A DNA stretch of 47,452 nt from Thermotogaceae bacterium (GTDB lineage: Bacteria > Thermotogota > Thermotogae > Thermotogales > Thermotogaceae). Under the pieces are notes generated by a model, which saw only the letters and a program-made list of their open reading frames with translations, made no database searches and was not told the origin of the DNA. The stretch is from contig JALWSA010000047.1 of assembly GCA_026993805.1 (NCBI GenBank), positions 1-47,452 of the forward strand, written 5' to 3'. A program made the position numbers and the translations under genes. This document shows positions 25,471 to 36,833 of this stretch, piece by piece (the stretch's first letter is position 1; every line of letters begins with the position of its first letter).

Positions 25471-27549
25471 ATGAAGGAAGTGGCGGCACTCTATGTCCCG
25501 TTGGATAAGATAAGGAACATAGGAATAATGGCTCATATAGATGCAGGTAAGACCACGACTACCGAGCGGATTTTGTATTACACTGGTAGAAAACATACGC
25601 TCGGGAGCGTGGACGAGGGTACCGCCACGATGGATTGGATGGTACAGGAAAAGGAAAGGGGAATAACGATAACAGCCGCAGCCACTACATGCTTCTGGAG
25701 GGAGCATAGGATCAACATCATAGATACGCCCGGACACGTGGACTTCACTGCCGAGGTCGAGAGGTCCTTGAGAGTGCTCGACGGTGCTGTAGCGGTTTTC
25801 GATGCCACGGCAGGAGTTGAGCCTCAGTCCGAAACCGTTTGGAGACAGGCGGACAAGTACGGTGTTCCGAGGATTGCTTTCATGAACAAGATGGACAAAA
25901 TAGGTGCGGACTTTTTCATGGCGATGAAGACGATGGTGGACAAGCTCCATGCGAATCCCGTTCCAATCCAGATTCCAATAGGAGCAGAGAAGGATTTCAA
26001 GGGTATCATAGACCTGATAAAGATGAAGGCCATCTATTGGACGAGCGAAGATGGCAGCGAGTATGTTTACGAGGACATTCCGGAAGACTTTGTGGATCTT
26101 GCTGAGGAATGGAGGGAAAACCTCGTTGCCAAACTTGGTGAAGAATTCGATGAAGTAGCAGAACTTTATCTGGAAGGTGCCGATATCTCCGAAGATATTC
26201 TTATAAAGTATTTGAGACTTGGAACGCTTCAAGGAAAGCTGGTTCCCGTTCTTGCAGGTTCTGCGAAGAACAACATAGGCATACAACCACTGCTCGATGC
26301 TATAGTGGACTTTCTTCCATCGCCGCTCGACATGCCGCCTGTTAAGGGATGGGATCCCAAAACCGGTGAGGAGGTTAGAAGGGCGCCGAGTGAGGAGGAG
26401 CCTTTTTCTGCACTGGTATTCAAAGTTCAGGTGGATCCCTACATAGGAAAGTTAACATACTTCAGGGTTTATTCTGGAAAATTGAAAAAAGGAAGCTATG
26501 TTTGGAATTCGACCAAAGGTCAAAGGGAAAGAATTTCAAGACTTGTTTTCATGCATGCTGACAAGAGAGAAGATGTCGAATATGTTAGGGCAGGGGATAT
26601 AGCAGCGGCGGTTGGTCTTAAGATATCGACTACAGGTGACACACTGTGCGATGACAAGGTGCCTGTAATACTTGAGAAGATGGATTTTCCCGAGCCGGTT
26701 ATATCCATAGCCGTGGAACCTCATTCGAAGGCTGACGAGGACAAGCTTGTGAAGGCTCTGAACGCTCTTGCTGAAGAAGACCCGACGTTGAGGATAACCG
26801 TTGATAAAGAGACCGGAGAGACGATACTTTCCGGGATGGGAGAACTTCACCTCGAAATAATAATCGACAGGCTCAAGAGGGAGTTCAACGTTGGAGTTAG
26901 AGTCGGAAAACCACAGGTGTCCTACAGGGAGACCATAACGGTTGCAGCTGAAGCTGAGGGTAAGTACATAAGGCAGACCGGTGGAAGAGGTCAGTACGGT
27001 CATGTCATAATGAGGTTTGAACCGATAGAGCTTGACAAGCACTTTGAGTTCGAGGACAAGACGGTTGGAGGAGTCATACCCAAAGAGTTCATACCCGCCA
27101 TTGAAGCTGGAGTAAGGGAAGCCATGGAAGTCGGGATACTCGCAGGATATCCAGTGGTAGGTGTAAAGGCAATACTCCTCGATGGTTCTTACCATGAAGT
27201 GGATTCATCTGAGATGGCGTTCAAGATAGCTGCTTCGCTTGCGTTCAAGGAGGCGATGAGAAAGGCTAACCCGGTTCTTTTGGAACCAGTTATGGAGCTT
27301 GAGATAACGACTCCGGAGGAGTACATGGGTGGTATAATAGCAGACCTGAACTCGAGAAGAGCGAAGGTCGAAGGCATGGAGACGAGAGGGAATGTTAGGG
27401 TTATAAAAGCCCATGCACCACTATCTGAACTCTTTGGATACGCAACGGTTTTAAGATCTCTCAGTCAGGGGAGAGCCACTTATATCATGAGATTCTCGCA
27501 CTATCAGGAGGTACCTGATAGGGTGAGGAAAAAGGTCGTTGGATATTGA
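25471..27549 (+). CDS. fusA: Elongation factor G
   Basis: The 692-residue translocation GTPase has [10 protein letters not shown] at residues 21-30, DTPGH, NKMDK, and the five-domain layout. The ATG at 25471 sits five bases after rpsG and uses AGGTGGTGAT at the end of rpsG as ribosome site; an upstream in-frame start would add ten residues encoded inside rpsG. The C terminus ([17 protein letters not shown]) is of the usual type. Confidence 0.98.
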   Translation: MKEVAALYVPLDKIRNIGIMAHIDAGKTTTTERILYYTGRKHTLGSVDEGTATMDWMVQEKERGITITAAATTCFWREHRINIIDTPGHVDFTAEVERSLRVLDGAVAVFDATAGVEPQSETVWRQADKYGVPRIAFMNKMDKIGADFFMAMKTMVDKLHANPVPIQIPIGAEKDFKGIIDLIKMKAIYWTSEDGSEYVYEDIPEDFVDLAEEWRENLVAKLGEEFDEVAELYLEGADISEDILIKYLRLGTLQGKLVPVLAGSAKNNIGIQPLLDAIVDFLPSPLDMPPVKGWDPKTGEEVRRAPSEEEPFSALVFKVQVDPYIGKLTYFRVYSGKLKKGSYVWNSTKGQRERISRLVFMHADKREDVEYVRAGDIAAAVGLKISTTGDTLCDDKVPVILEKMDFPEPVISIAVEPHSKADEDKLVKALNALAEEDPTLRITVDKETGETILSGMGELHLEIIIDRLKREFNVGVRVGKPQVSYRETITVAAEAEGKYIRQTGGRGQYGHVIMRFEPIELDKHFEFEDKTVGGVIPKEFIPAIEAGVREAMEVGILAGYPVVGVKAILLDGSYHEVDSSEMAFKIAASLAFKEAMRKANPVLLEPVMELEITTPEEYMGGIIADLNSRRAKVEGMETRGNVRVIKAHAPLSELFGYATVLRSLSQGRATYIMRFSHYQEVPDRVRKKVVGY

Positions 27550-27578
27550 TAGAAATTCGGGAAAAGGAGGGTTAAAGT

Positions 27579-28781
27579 ATGGCAAAGGAAAAGTTTGAAA
27601 GAAAGAAACCACACGTTAATGTCGGTACTATCGGGCATATAGACCATGGTAAGACCACTCTCACGGCTGCTATAACCAAGTACCTTTCTTTCAAGGGATT
27701 CGCTGATTTCATCCCATTCGAGCAGATAGACAAGGCTCCTGAAGAAAAGGCAAGGGGAATAACCATCAACATAACCCATATCGAGTACGAAACGGATAAG
27801 AGACACTATGCACACATCGACTGTCCCGGACACGCTGACTACATAAAGAACATGATCACCGGAGCCGCCCAGATGGACGGTGCTATACTCGTAGTTGCCG
27901 CAACGGACGGTCCAATGCCGCAGACGAGGGAGCACGTCCTTCTTGCAAGGCAGGTTAACGTTCCTGCTATAGTCGTTTTCTTGAACAAGACCGATATGGT
28001 CGATGATGAGGAAATGATTGAGCTTGTGGAAATGGAAGTCAGGGAGCTTCTTGATAAGTACGAATATCCCGGAGACGAGGTTCCGATAATCAAGGGTTCT
28101 GCTCTCAAGGCTCTCGAGGGTCCAGACAATCCCGACGATCCTGTTTACAAGCCCATTCAGGAGCTTCTCGATGCTCTCGATAACTACATACCCGATCCCG
28201 TCAGAGAAGTGGATAAGCCGTTCCTTATGCCGATTGAGGACGTCTTCTCCATAACCGGAAGAGGAACGGTTGTTACCGGAAGAATCGAAAGAGGAAGGAT
28301 CAAACCCGGTGACGAAGTCGAGATCGTTGGTCTGACCGATGAGGTGAAGAAGACGGTCGTTACGAGCGTTGAGATGTTCAGGAAGATCCTCGACGAAGGT
28401 CTGGCCGGTGACAACGTTGGATGTCTGCTCAGAGGTATTGACAAAGACGAAGTTGAGAGAGGACAGGTCTTGGCAGCTCCCGGAAGCATCCATCCACACA
28501 CCCAGTTCAAGGCTCAGGTCTACATTCTCAAGAAAGAGGAAGGTGGAAGGCACACTCCATTCACGAAAGGTTACAAGCCGCAGTTCTACATCAGAACGGC
28601 GGATGTTACTGGAGAAATCGTCGAGCTTCCTGAAGGTGTCGAAATGGTCATGCCTGGAGACAATGTCGAGCTCACCATAAAGCTCATATACCCCGTTGCT
28701 ATAGACGAGGGAATGAGGTTCGCAATAAGGGAAGGCGGAAGAACCGTTGGAGCAGGAGTCGTCACGAAGATAATCGAGTGA
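27579..28781 (+). CDS. tuf: Elongation factor Tu
   Basis: The 400-residue GTPase brings aminoacyl-tRNA to the ribosome. GHIDHGKT is at residues 19-26, followed by DCPGHADY, and NKTD replaces the more common [16 protein letters not shown] marks domain 2. AAAAGGAGGG precedes the ATG. Its stop codon lies inside a hairpin that separates it from rpsJ. Confidence 0.98.
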   Translation: MAKEKFERKKPHVNVGTIGHIDHGKTTLTAAITKYLSFKGFADFIPFEQIDKAPEEKARGITINITHIEYETDKRHYAHIDCPGHADYIKNMITGAAQMDGAILVVAATDGPMPQTREHVLLARQVNVPAIVVFLNKTDMVDDEEMIELVEMEVRELLDKYEYPGDEVPIIKGSALKALEGPDNPDDPVYKPIQELLDALDNYIPDPVREVDKPFLMPIEDVFSITGRGTVVTGRIERGRIKPGDEVEIVGLTDEVKKTVVTSVEMFRKILDEGLAGDNVGCLLRGIDKDEVERGQVLAAPGSIHPHTQFKAQVYILKKEEGGRHTPFTKGYKPQFYIRTADVTGEIVELPEGVEMVMPGDNVELTIKLIYPVAIDEGMRFAIREGGRTVGAGVVTKIIE

Positions 28782-28805
28782 GAGGGGCTGACTGCCCCCT
28801 CACTC
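28776..28805 (+). terminator. Hairpin between tuf and rpsJ, partial terminator or processing site
   Basis: GAGTGAG/CTCACTC and GGGGC/GCCCC stack with one bulged A into a 12-bp stem with loop TGACT, including the tuf stop codon. Only CTTT follows, so full termination is unlikely. It could uncouple the str genes from the S10 genes or protect the tuf message. Confidence 0.6.
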
Positions 28806-28831
28806 CTTTAACCACAGAAGGAGGGTAGGGT

Positions 28832-29140
28832 ATGCCTGAACAAAGGATAAGGATAAAGCTCAAGGCTTACGATCATGAACTTCTCGATGAATCCGCTCGT
28901 AAAATAGTCGAAGTTGCCAAGGCAACTAACGCGAAGGTTTCTGGTCCGATACCCCTGCCGACAGAGAGGACGCTCTACACGGTGATCAGGTCACCCATGA
29001 AGCACAAAGACTCGAGAGAGCACTTCGAAAAGAGAGTGCACAAAAGACTCATTGACATAATAAATCCATCGCCGAAGACCATAGATGAGCTCATGAAGAT
29101 AAGTCTGCCGGCGGGTGTCGATGTGGAGATCAAGCTCTGA
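28832..29140 (+). CDS. rpsJ: Ribosomal protein S10
   Basis: The 102-residue 30S head protein, also the NusE antitermination factor that binds NusB, shows [15 protein letters not shown] and a GPIPLPTE loop. AGAAGGAGGG precedes the ATG. It starts the S10 segment of the operon; its partner NusB is encoded at the other end of the window. Confidence 0.98.
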   Translation: MPEQRIRIKLKAYDHELLDESARKIVEVAKATNAKVSGPIPLPTERTLYTVIRSPMKHKDSREHFEKRVHKRLIDIINPSPKTIDELMKISLPAGVDVEIKL

Positions 29141-29156
29141 TCGGAGGTGCGTGGAG

Positions 29157-29804
29157 ATGAAAATGATAATAGGTAGAAAGATTGGAATGACGCAGATATA
29201 CGACGAAGATGGAAATGCCGTTCCAGTCACAGTGATAAAGGCTGGACCTTGTGTTGTTGTGCAAAAGAGAACCCCGGAAAACGACGGATATTCCGCAGTC
29301 CAGCTTGGGTTCGAAGAGATCCCCGAAAAGAAAGTGAACAAGCCTATGCTTGGACATTTCAAAAAAGCCGGGGTCAATCCAGTGAGGATACTCAAGGAAT
29401 TCAGGGTTGACAACGTTGATGAGTACGAAGTCGGACAGACCATAGATGTTTCCGTATTTCAGCCGGGAGATGTTGTCGATGTAACAGGATGGAGCAAGGG
29501 TAGGGGCTTTGCTGGAGCCATGAAAAGATGGGGCTTCAGGGGCGGTCCTAAATCCCACGGATCTAAATTTCACAGGATGCTTGGATCCGTTGGACAGCAC
29601 ACCGAGCCATCCAAGATTTTCAAGGGAAAGAAGATGCCAGGTAGATATGGAAATGAGAGGGTTACTATAAGGAATCTTAAAGTCGTAAAAGTGGACCCAG
29701 AGAACAATCTCATAGTGGTTAAAGGTGGTGTTCCAGGAGCGAGGGGCGGCCTCCTTCTCATAAGGAGCGCAAAGGCCCCGAAAATAAGGAAAGGGGAGGA
29801 GTAA
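29157..29804 (+). CDS. rplC: Ribosomal protein L3
   Basis: The 215-residue early-assembly protein of the 50S subunit has [16 protein letters not shown] at the N terminus and the [14 protein letters not shown] and [10 protein letters not shown] segments that reach the peptidyl-transferase centre. The ATG at 29157 is chosen because GGAGGT lies nine bases before it; the longer frame runs back into rpsJ. Confidence 0.96.
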   Translation: MKMIIGRKIGMTQIYDEDGNAVPVTVIKAGPCVVVQKRTPENDGYSAVQLGFEEIPEKKVNKPMLGHFKKAGVNPVRILKEFRVDNVDEYEVGQTIDVSVFQPGDVVDVTGWSKGRGFAGAMKRWGFRGGPKSHGSKFHRMLGSVGQHTEPSKIFKGKKMPGRYGNERVTIRNLKVVKVDPENNLIVVKGGVPGARGGLLLIRSAKAPKIRKGEE

Positions 29805-29807
29805 TCC

Positions 29808-30476
29808 ATGGCTGTCGTTGATCTTCTCAATGTGAAAGGTGAAAAGGTCGGGACAATTGAGTTGAAGGATGAGGTTTTTAACATAGAACCGAACCAGGAT
29901 GTTATGTGGAGATATGTTGATATGCAGCTAAATAACAGAAGAGCCGGAACAGCCTCCACCAAGACCCGTGGAGAAGTTTCGGGTGGAGGAAGGAAGCCTT
30001 GGCCGCAGAAACACCTTGGAAGGGCCAGACACGGTTCTATAAGGTCACCGATTTGGAGACACGGTGGAGTCGCCCACGGGCCAAAACCGAGGGATTGGAG
30101 CAAAAAACTGAATAAGAAGATGAAAAAGCTCGCTCTGAGGAGTGCTCTTTCGGTGAAGTTCAGAGAAGGGAAACTCCTCGTTTTGGAGGATATAACCTTT
30201 GAAGAGCCCAAGACCAGGCGGATGAGGGAAGTCCTCACCAACCTGAATCTGAAGGATGAAAAGGTTCTTTTCGTTCTCCCATGGAAGAGAGAAGAGTACA
30301 TGAATGTAAGACTTTCTGGAAGGAACATTCCGAATGTAAAAGTCTTGATAGCAGATAATCCTGGCAATGGAAAAACGAATGTGGACGGGCTCAATGTTTA
30401 CGACATGCTCAAGTATGAGTACTTGGTCCTGACAAAAGACACGGTAAAGAAGATAGAGGAGGTGCTCGGAGCATGA
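29808..30476 (+). CDS. rplD: Ribosomal protein L4
   Basis: The 222-residue protein lines the exit tunnel with its extended loop ([19 protein letters not shown], about residues 61-79), where most bacteria have RQKGTGRAR. In Escherichia coli L4 represses the S10 operon; no matching leader is apparent here, since no promoter precedes rpsJ. It overlaps rplW by four bases. Confidence 0.97.
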   Translation: MAVVDLLNVKGEKVGTIELKDEVFNIEPNQDVMWRYVDMQLNNRRAGTASTKTRGEVSGGGRKPWPQKHLGRARHGSIRSPIWRHGGVAHGPKPRDWSKKLNKKMKKLALRSALSVKFREGKLLVLEDITFEEPKTRRMREVLTNLNLKDEKVLFVLPWKREEYMNVRLSGRNIPNVKVLIADNPGNGKTNVDGLNVYDMLKYEYLVLTKDTVKKIEEVLGA

Positions 30477-30775
30477 GGCAAGAGAAGCTCACACCTTATG
30501 ATATAATCGTTCGTCCGATTCTAACTGAGAAAACCCACAGAATGATGAACGAGAGGAAATATGTGTTTGAAGTCAATCCTCTGGCCAACAAGGGCCAGAT
30601 TAGGGAAGCTGTTGAGAAGATATTCAACGTGAAGGTTGAAAAGGTAAATGTCATGAATGTGAAGCCCAAGCCGAAGAGAAGGGGAATATACACCGGAAGA
30701 ACGAGGAGATGGAAAAAAGCCATAGTGACTTTGAAAGAAGGCTATGTTATAAAAGAGCTCATGCCGGAGATATGA
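30473..30775 (+). CDS. rplW: Ribosomal protein L23
   Basis: The 100-residue protein sits at the tunnel exit and is the docking site of trigger factor and SRP. The segments [10 protein letters not shown] and [17 protein letters not shown] are typical. The ATG overlaps the rplD stop by four bases, with a Shine-Dalgarno site (GGAGGTG) inside rplD. Confidence 0.97.
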   Translation: MRQEKLTPYDIIVRPILTEKTHRMMNERKYVFEVNPLANKGQIREAVEKIFNVKVEKVNVMNVKPKPKRRGIYTGRTRRWKKAIVTLKEGYVIKELMPEI

Positions 30776-30789
30776 AGGGGTGAATGAGT

Positions 30790-31617
30790 ATGGGATTGAA
30801 GAGATTTAAGCCAGTTACCCCAGGTAGGAGATTCATGGTAGTACCGGATTTCTCGGAGATAACTAAGAAAGAACCCGAGAAATCCCTTTTGGCTCCACTT
30901 CACAAAACGGGTGGTAGGAATCACCACGGAAGGATAACCGTTCGCCACAGGGGCGGAGGTCATAAGCGCAGGTACAGGATAATAGATTTCAAGAGAGATA
31001 AGAGGGATATACCGGCAAAGGTCATCGCCATAGAGTACGATCCAAACAGAACCGCAAGAATTGCCCTTCTTCTCTATGCTGATGGCGAAAAGAGGTACAT
31101 ACTCGCTCCTGCCGGTTTGAAGGTAGGAGATGTTGTCATGGCTGGAGAGAATGCCGAGATAAGGCCGGGTAACGCGCTGCCGCTCGAAAAGATTCCAGTG
31201 GGAACAATAGTTCACAATGTTGAATTCAAACCTGGAAAGGGCGGGCAGATCGCACGTTCTGCCGGTACATACTGTCAGATAATGGCGAAGGAAGGTGGCT
31301 ATGCCCTTTTGAGGATGCCTTCTGGTGAGCTTAGAAAGATAAATGTAAAGTGTTATGCCACCATTGGAGCAGTGGGAAGGGAAGAGCACAAGAACGAGTC
31401 ACACGGTAAAGCCGGTAGGGTCAGATGGCTTGGAAGGCGTCCACATGTCAGAGGTATAGCGATGAACCCCGTGGATCACCCGCATGGTGGAGGAGAAGGA
31501 AGAGGAAAAGGGCATCATCCGACGAGTCCTTGGGGTTGGCCCACCAAGGGATACAAGACCAGACGCGGTCGCAGATCGTCTGACAAATTCATAGTCAGAC
31601 GCAGGAACGAGGTATGA
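30790..31617 (+). CDS. rplB: Ribosomal protein L2
   Basis: The 275-residue protein is needed for subunit joining and peptidyl-transferase assembly. [19 protein letters not shown] and the C-terminal [12 protein letters not shown] with the key histidine are intact. The ATG at 30790 stands seven bases after AAGGGGTGA; another ATG at 30784 lies too close to it. Confidence 0.97.
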   Translation: MGLKRFKPVTPGRRFMVVPDFSEITKKEPEKSLLAPLHKTGGRNHHGRITVRHRGGGHKRRYRIIDFKRDKRDIPAKVIAIEYDPNRTARIALLLYADGEKRYILAPAGLKVGDVVMAGENAEIRPGNALPLEKIPVGTIVHNVEFKPGKGGQIARSAGTYCQIMAKEGGYALLRMPSGELRKINVKCYATIGAVGREEHKNESHGKAGRVRWLGRRPHVRGIAMNPVDHPHGGGEGRGKGHHPTSPWGWPTKGYKTRRGRRSSDKFIVRRRNEV

Positions 31618-31630
31618 AGGGGGTGAAGTT

Positions 31631-31915
31631 GTGGGAAGGTCGAAGAAAAAGGGACCTTATGTACATCCAAAGCTCTTGAAGAAAGTCAGAATGCTGAATG
31701 AAAAAGGAGAAAAGAAGATAATAAAGACCTGGAGCAGGGCATCGATGATAACCCCCGAGATGGTTGGTCATACCATAGCAGTTTACAATGGAATGAAGCA
31801 CATTCCTGTTTACATAACCGAGAGCATGATAGGGCATAGGTTGGGAGAATTCGCTCCAACAAGGCGCTTTGGAGGACATGCGGATAAGAAAGCCAAGAAG
31901 CTTCAAATGAAGTGA
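31631..31915 (+). CDS. rpsS: Ribosomal protein S19
   Basis: The 94-residue 30S head protein begins at GTG with [12 protein letters not shown] and ends with [27 protein letters not shown] precedes the start. Confidence 0.97.
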   Translation: MGRSKKKGPYVHPKLLKKVRMLNEKGEKKIIKTWSRASMITPEMVGHTIAVYNGMKHIPVYITESMIGHRLGEFAPTRRFGGHADKKAKKLQMK

Positions 31916-31928
31916 GGAGGGAATCCAG

Positions 31929-32402
31929 ATGTACAAAGTTAAACTGCCCAGAAGAGAAGATGGAAAGAGAGTAAAAAGATCGGTTTTTCATAGAATTAGA
32001 AAAGAGCAGGAGGCTGCCGCGCCGAGAATAGAGGCAAGAGCTGTTGCAAAGTACATAAGGATATCTCCGAGAAAGGCCAGAAGCGTTATCAACGCTATAA
32101 GGGGTAAGGATGTAAATGAGGCTTTCACCATTTTGATGTTCTCGCCTAAAAAGGCTGCAAGGATCATCTATAAGGTTCTTCAAAGCGCCGTTGCAAACGC
32201 TGTGAATAACTTCAACCTCAACGAGGACAGCTTGTATGTCGCAGAAGCTTATGTAAACGATGGTCCAAGGCTAAAGAGGCTTTGGCCAAGGGGTAGAGGC
32301 AGGGCCGATATAATCAAGCACAGGTATTCTCACATAACAGTTGTCGTTAGAGATAGGGAAAAAGAGAAAGAGTTAAAAGAGTCGAATAAAGAGGAGAGGT
32401 GA
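31929..32402 (+). CDS. rplV: Ribosomal protein L22, N-terminally extended
   Basis: The 157-residue protein has the normal L22 fold from about residue 36 ([19 protein letters not shown]), with the tunnel hairpin ending in WPRGRGRAD. About 33 basic residues precede it; such an extension is known in Thermotoga. A charged C-terminal tail ([14 protein letters not shown]) is also extra. AGGAGGGAA precedes the ATG. Confidence 0.96.
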   Translation: MYKVKLPRREDGKRVKRSVFHRIRKEQEAAAPRIEARAVAKYIRISPRKARSVINAIRGKDVNEAFTILMFSPKKAARIIYKVLQSAVANAVNNFNLNEDSLYVAEAYVNDGPRLKRLWPRGRGRADIIKHRYSHITVVVRDREKEKELKESNKEER

Positions 32403-32406
32403 TAGA

Positions 32407-33036
32407 GTGGGTCAGAAAGTTCATCCACGCGGTTTTAGACTTGGTGTGAGTGCCGAATGGCAGACGAGATGGTTTAACGAGAAAAACTACGCCGAATGGC
32501 TCTTGGAAGATGAGGAGATAAGAAAGATCATAAAGTCAAGGTACTACAGCGCGGGAGTCAGTGAGATATACATAGAAAGGCCTGATGATAATCACGTGCA
32601 TGTGACCATAAAGACGGCGCGTCCTGGTGTGATCATAGGAAGAAAAGCTGCGGAGATAACCAAGCTCAGGAATGACCTGCAGGCCAGGTTCAATAGGCAG
32701 TTTGTTATAAACATCGAGGAGATAAAAACGCCCGAGACCGATGCACAACTTGTGGCTGAGAACATAGCCATGAGAATAGAAAGAAGGGCTTCTTACAAGA
32801 GAGCGATGAAAAGAGCGATTTCCGATGCCATGAGGAAAGGTGCTAAAGGGATAAAGATAATGGTCGCCGGTCGTCTCGGAGGCGCTGAAATAGCGAGAAG
32901 AGAGTGGTATCTGAGGGGAAGGCTTCCGCTCCAGACCCTCAGGGCGATCATTGACTACGGTACCGCTACCGCACAGACCAAATACGGGACTATAGGAATC
33001 AAAGTCTGGATTTACAAAGGAGACGCAGAGGTTTGA
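32407..33036 (+). CDS. rpsC: Ribosomal protein S3
   Basis: The 209-residue protein at the mRNA entry site starts at GTG with [14 protein letters not shown]. The KH domain has the [12 protein letters not shown] signature and the C-terminal half includes [29 protein letters not shown] overlaps the end of rplV as ribosome site. Confidence 0.97.
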   Translation: MGQKVHPRGFRLGVSAEWQTRWFNEKNYAEWLLEDEEIRKIIKSRYYSAGVSEIYIERPDDNHVHVTIKTARPGVIIGRKAAEITKLRNDLQARFNRQFVINIEEIKTPETDAQLVAENIAMRIERRASYKRAMKRAISDAMRKGAKGIKIMVAGRLGGAEIARREWYLRGRLPLQTLRAIIDYGTATAQTKYGTIGIKVWIYKGDAEV

Positions 33037-33052
33037 AAGGGGGAATATGCCC

Positions 33053-33481
33053 ATGTTGATGCCAAGAAGAGTTAAATACAGGAAACAGCAGAGAGGAAGA
33101 ATGAGGGGAAGAGCAAAGGGAGGATGTCAGGTCGATTACGGTGAATGGGGTTTGAAGGCCCTCGAGCCTGCATGGATCACGGCTCAACAGATAGAGGCAT
33201 GCAGGATCGCAATGATGAGGGTCATGAAGAGAAGAGGAAAGATATGGATAAAGATCTTCCCCGATAAGCCATACACGAAAAAGCCAGCCGAATCCAGAAT
33301 GGGTAAAGGAAAAGGTAATGTCGAAGGATGGGTTGCAGTTGTGAAACCCGGAAGGGTTATGTTCGAAATAGGTGGTGTCGATGAGGAAATAGCAAAAGAG
33401 GCGTTGAGATATGCCGCATCGAAGCTTCCAATAGCCACAAAAATAGTCGAAAGGCACCATCTCGGAGGTGAGATGGTATGA
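33053..33481 (+). CDS. rplP: Ribosomal protein L16
   Basis: The 142-residue protein near the A site begins [17 protein letters not shown], the standard L16 start. An ATG at 33047 is possible but is only three bases from the GGGGG ribosome site. It overlaps rpmC by four bases. Confidence 0.96.
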   Translation: MLMPRRVKYRKQQRGRMRGRAKGGCQVDYGEWGLKALEPAWITAQQIEACRIAMMRVMKRRGKIWIKIFPDKPYTKKPAESRMGKGKGNVEGWVAVVKPGRVMFEIGGVDEEIAKEALRYAASKLPIATKIVERHHLGGEMV

Positions 33482-33678
33482 AGGCTGCCGAAATAAGACA
33501 GTACACGGATGAGGAACTCAGGAATTTGCTTGAAGAGAAAAAGAGGCAGCTAATGGAACTCAGATTTCAGCTCTCTATGGGACAGCTTGAGAACTACGCA
33601 CTGATAAAGCAAACCAAGCGCGATATAGCCAGGATAAAGACCATACTCCGTGAAAGAGAGCTTGGAATAAGGAGGTAA
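33478..33678 (+). CDS. rpmC: Ribosomal protein L29
   Basis: The 66-residue two-helix protein of the tunnel exit region begins [18 protein letters not shown] and has the [10 protein letters not shown] turn. Its start overlaps the rplP stop as ATGA. Confidence 0.97.
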   Translation: MKAAEIRQYTDEELRNLLEEKKRQLMELRFQLSMGQLENYALIKQTKRDIARIKTILRERELGIRR

Positions 33679-33683
33679 TGGAT

Positions 33684-33986
33684 ATGTCGAGAAAAAGAGT
33701 TGTAGGTGTCGTTGTGAGTGACAAGATGGACAAGACAGTTGTGGTTAAGGTTGAAAGGTTCGTTCAACATCCCAGGTTTAAGAAATACATAAGGAGATCC
33801 AAGAAATACTATGCACACGATGAGAAGAACGAGTGCAGAGTTGGAGACACCGTTGAAATAGAAGAGACAAGGCCTCTGAGCAAGCTCAAGAGATGGAGAG
33901 TCGTTCGGATTGTCAAGAGGTCAGCTCTGGCTGAGGTTCCTGAAGAAAATTTAGAAGAGGAACCAGTAGAGGAAGGGGGTAGCTGA
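33684..33986 (+). CDS. rpsQ: Ribosomal protein S17
   Basis: The 100-residue protein has an OB-fold core ([21 protein letters not shown]) and an acidic tail of about 20 residues absent in E. coli. The ATG at 33684 lies eight bases after GGAGG; an ATG at 33678 overlaps the rpmC stop and is too near the site. Confidence 0.96.
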   Translation: MSRKRVVGVVVSDKMDKTVVVKVERFVQHPRFKKYIRRSKKYYAHDEKNECRVGDTVEIEETRPLSKLKRWRVVRIVKRSALAEVPEENLEEEPVEEGGS

Positions 33987-33988
33987 TC

Positions 33989-34357
33989 ATGATAAGACAG
34001 GAGTCCTATTTGAATGTAGCTGATAATTCAGGAGCCAAAAAGCTCAGAGTGATAAGGGTTTTAGGTGGTTTTCATAAGACTTTTGGGACGGTTGGCGATG
34101 TCGTTGTTTGTTCTGTTAGAGACGCCGTTCCAAATTCACAGGTTAAAAAGGGTGAGGTTGTTAAAGCGGTTATAGTCAGGGTTAGAAAGGAGATCAGAAG
34201 AAAGGACGGTACATACATCAGATTCGATGATAACGCAGCCGTTCTCATAGACAAATTCAATGAGCCAAGAGGAACGAGAATATTTGGACCAGTTGCGAGG
34301 GAACTCAGGGAAAAAGGATTCATGAAAATAGTTTCCCTCGCACCAGAAGTGCTTTGA
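33989..34357 (+). CDS. rplN: Ribosomal protein L14
   Basis: The 122-residue protein at the subunit interface begins [19 protein letters not shown] and ends with [38 protein letters not shown] stretch at the end of rpsQ provides the ribosome site. Confidence 0.98.
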   Translation: MIRQESYLNVADNSGAKKLRVIRVLGGFHKTFGTVGDVVVCSVRDAVPNSQVKKGEVVKAVIVRVRKEIRRKDGTYIRFDDNAAVLIDKFNEPRGTRIFGPVARELREKGFMKIVSLAPEVL

Positions 34358-34373
34358 AAAGAGGTGATGAGCT

Positions 34374-34691
34374 GTGGCCGCGAAGATAAAGAAAGGGGAC
34401 CTCGTTGAAGTTATATCCGGTAAAGATAAAGGAAAGAGAGGAAAGGTTTTGAGGGTTATACCCAAGGAGCGGAAGGTAATAGTCGAAGGAGTGAACATCG
34501 TTAAGAGACACCAACGCCCGAACCCGAGGATGAGAGAAGGAGGAATAGTCGAAAGAGAAGCTCCAATATACGCGAGCAAAGTCATGCTCGTGTGCCCGAA
34601 TTGCGGACAGAGGACAAGGGTTGGATTCAAGGTTGTGGACGGAAAAAAGGTGAGATACTGCAAAAAGTGCGGAGAGATCATAGACAAATGA
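34374..34691 (+). CDS. rplX: Ribosomal protein L24
   Basis: The 105-residue assembly initiator of the 50S subunit starts at GTG (GAGGTGATGA upstream). It has a KOW motif ([20 protein letters not shown]) and a C-terminal CPNC...CKKC pair that could bind zinc. Confidence 0.97.
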   Translation: MAAKIKKGDLVEVISGKDKGKRGKVLRVIPKERKVIVEGVNIVKRHQRPNPRMREGGIVEREAPIYASKVMLVCPNCGQRTRVGFKVVDGKKVRYCKKCGEIIDK

Positions 34692-34705
34692 AGGGGGAAT
34701 GAATC

Positions 34706-35257
34706 GTGAGGTACGAATACATCCCGCTTAAGGAAAAGTACGAGAAAGAAATAGTACCCGCTATGATGAAGGAATTCGGATACAAGAATAAGCTGCAGGT
34801 CCCTCGCGTTCATAAGATAGTGATCAACATGGGAATAGGCGAGGGTGCCAGAAACCCGGATCTCATAGAGCAGCACGCAAAGCAACTTGCTCTAATAACT
34901 GGCCAAAAGCCGCTGGTAACAAGGGCGAGGAAGAGCATTTCCAACTTCAAGATAAGAAAGGGAATGACTATAGGATTGAAAGTCACCTTAAGGGGAGCCA
35001 GAATGTACAATTTTCTCTACAAACTCATAAACATAGCGCTTCCAAAGGTGAGGGACTTCAGGGGCTTGAATCCGAATTCCTTCGATGGAAGAGGAAACTA
35101 CACATTCGGTTTAACGGAGCAGTTGGTTTTTCCAGAAATAAGTCCTGACGAAGCCAGAAGGGTTCAGGGAATGGATATAACCATAGTCACAACTGCCAAG
35201 ACTGACGAGGAAGCGAAGAGACTTTTGGAGCTTTTCGGAATGCCTTTCAGGAGGTGA
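34706..35257 (+). CDS. rplE: Ribosomal protein L5
   Basis: The 183-residue 5S-rRNA-binding protein starts at GTG with [20 protein letters not shown] and shows [10 protein letters not shown] and [27 protein letters not shown] stretch precedes the start. Confidence 0.98.
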   Translation: MRYEYIPLKEKYEKEIVPAMMKEFGYKNKLQVPRVHKIVINMGIGEGARNPDLIEQHAKQLALITGQKPLVTRARKSISNFKIRKGMTIGLKVTLRGARMYNFLYKLINIALPKVRDFRGLNPNSFDGRGNYTFGLTEQLVFPEISPDEARRVQGMDITIVTTAKTDEEAKRLLELFGMPFRR

Positions 35258-35263
35258 TTGTTT

Positions 35264-35449
35264 GTGGCTAAGAAGGCAATGGTTGAGCGCTGGAAGAAGC
35301 CGAAAAAATACAAGGTGAGAGAGTACACAAGGTGCAGAATATGCGGTAGGCCCAGGGCAGTTTATAGAGAATTCGGTCTGTGTAGAGTGTGTTTCAGAAA
35401 GCTCGCTTTAGAGGGAAAGCTCCCCGGTGTTAAGAAGGCGAGCTGGTGA
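35264..35449 (+). CDS. rpsN: Ribosomal protein S14, zinc type
   Basis: The 61-residue short, zinc-binding form of S14 carries CRICGRPR and CRVCF. The GTG at 35264 ([12 protein letters not shown]) follows AGGAGGTGATT; a TTG directly after the rplE stop would add two residues but has no usable ribosome site. Confidence 0.97.
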   Translation: MAKKAMVERWKKPKKYKVREYTRCRICGRPRAVYREFGLCRVCFRKLALEGKLPGVKKASW

Positions 35450-35462
35450 AGGAGGGATAGAA

Positions 35463-35867
35463 ATGTGGAGCGATCCCATAGCGGACATGCTAACGAGGAT
35501 AAGAAACGCGAATCTCGTTTACAAGGAAGTCGTAGATATTCCAGCTTCTAAGCTTAAAAAAGCCATTCTTGAGATATTGGAAAAGGAAGGTTTCATCAAG
35601 GGGTACAAATACATAGAGGATGGAAAGCAGGGAATACTCAGGGTCTATTTGAAATACAAAGGTGACAGAAGGCACAGAGAGAGGGTCATACACGGAATAG
35701 TGAGGGTATCTCACGCCGGAAGAAGAATATATGTCGGAAAAGATGAGATTCCGAGAGTCAAGAACGGACTCGGCATCGCTATACTCACAACTTCTAAGGG
35801 AGTTCTCACCGATAAAGAGGCGAGAGAGCTGGGAGTCGGAGGAGAGGTAATAGCATACGTGTGGTAA
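35463..35867 (+). CDS. rpsH: Ribosomal protein S8
   Basis: The 134-residue 30S assembly protein begins [18 protein letters not shown] and includes the [15 protein letters not shown] signature. The ATG at 35463 follows AAGGAGGG by seven bases. In E. coli S8 represses the spc operon. Confidence 0.97.
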   Translation: MWSDPIADMLTRIRNANLVYKEVVDIPASKLKKAILEILEKEGFIKGYKYIEDGKQGILRVYLKYKGDRRHRERVIHGIVRVSHAGRRIYVGKDEIPRVKNGLGIAILTTSKGVLTDKEARELGVGGEVIAYVW

Positions 35868-35880
35868 GGAGGTGTGGGCA

Positions 35881-36435
35881 ATGTCGAGGCTTGCCAAAAA
35901 GCCCATAAAGATACCGAGCGGGGTTGAGGTTAAGGTTGAAGGAAATGTCGTTAAGGTTAAGGGTCCAAAAGGAGAGCTCCAGCAGGAATTCCTGCCGTAT
36001 GTGAAGATAGTCGTCGAGGATGGTGAAATCTGGATCAGGCCCAACGAAGAAATGGTGAGGAGAAGGGCCGATTGGAAGAAGATAAGGACGTTCCAGGGTA
36101 CATACTGGTCCATCGTGAGAAATATGATAGTCGGCGTTACCGAAGGCTTTAAGAAAGAGCTTGAGATAGTCGGTATAGGTTACAGGGCTCAGCTTAGGGG
36201 GAATCAGCTCGTTATGCAGCTGGGCTACTCCCACGATGTAGTCATGGATATTCCTCCGGACATCAAGGTTGAAGTTCCTGCTCCAAATAAGGTTATTGTC
36301 TCCGGTGTTGATAAGCACAAGGTTGGTCAGTTCGCAGCTGATGTTAGAGCTTGGAGACCACCAAATGTTTACACCGGTAAGGGCATAAGGTATGTCGGAG
36401 AGGTTGTACGCCAGAAACAAGGTAAGAAGGCATGA
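35881..36435 (+). CDS. rplF: Ribosomal protein L6
   Basis: The 184-residue protein with two related domains begins [17 protein letters not shown] and ends with the [19 protein letters not shown] signature. The ATG at 35881 lies eight bases after AAGGAGG; an upstream GTG is part of that site. Confidence 0.97.
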   Translation: MSRLAKKPIKIPSGVEVKVEGNVVKVKGPKGELQQEFLPYVKIVVEDGEIWIRPNEEMVRRRADWKKIRTFQGTYWSIVRNMIVGVTEGFKKELEIVGIGYRAQLRGNQLVMQLGYSHDVVMDIPPDIKVEVPAPNKVIVSGVDKHKVGQFAADVRAWRPPNVYTGKGIRYVGEVVRQKQGKKA

Positions 36436-36450
36436 AGGGGGTAATGCGGC

Positions 36451-36819
36451 ATGATAAAGAGGATAGATAGAAGAGAATTGAGAAGAAGGAGGCACTTAAG
36501 GGTTAGGAAAAAGGTTTTCGGAACGCCGGAAAGGCCCAGACTTGCCGTCTTTAGATCCAACAAGCACATATACGCGCAGATAATAGACGATACAGTCGGA
36601 CACACGCTTGTAGCCGCATCCACTCTCGACAGGGAGCTCAGAGATAAACTCCAGAAAACCTGGACAAAAGAGGCCGCAAGAGAAGTTGGCAAACTTATAG
36701 GAAAGAGGGCGTTGGAGAAGGGTATAAAGAAGGTTGTGTTCGATAGAGGCGGGTTCAAATATCACGGCAGGATCAAGGAACTCGCGGACGGCGCCCGCGA
36801 AGCCGGACTCGAGTTTTGA
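36451..36819 (+). CDS. rplR: Ribosomal protein L18
   Basis: The 122-residue 5S-rRNA-binding protein begins [17 protein letters not shown] and has [20 protein letters not shown] and [23 protein letters not shown] precedes the ATG. Confidence 0.98.
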   Translation: MIKRIDRRELRRRRHLRVRKKVFGTPERPRLAVFRSNKHIYAQIIDDTVGHTLVAASTLDRELRDKLQKTWTKEAAREVGKLIGKRALEKGIKKVVFDRGGFKYHGRIKELADGAREAGLEF

Positions 36820-36833
36820 GGGAGGTGTAAATT

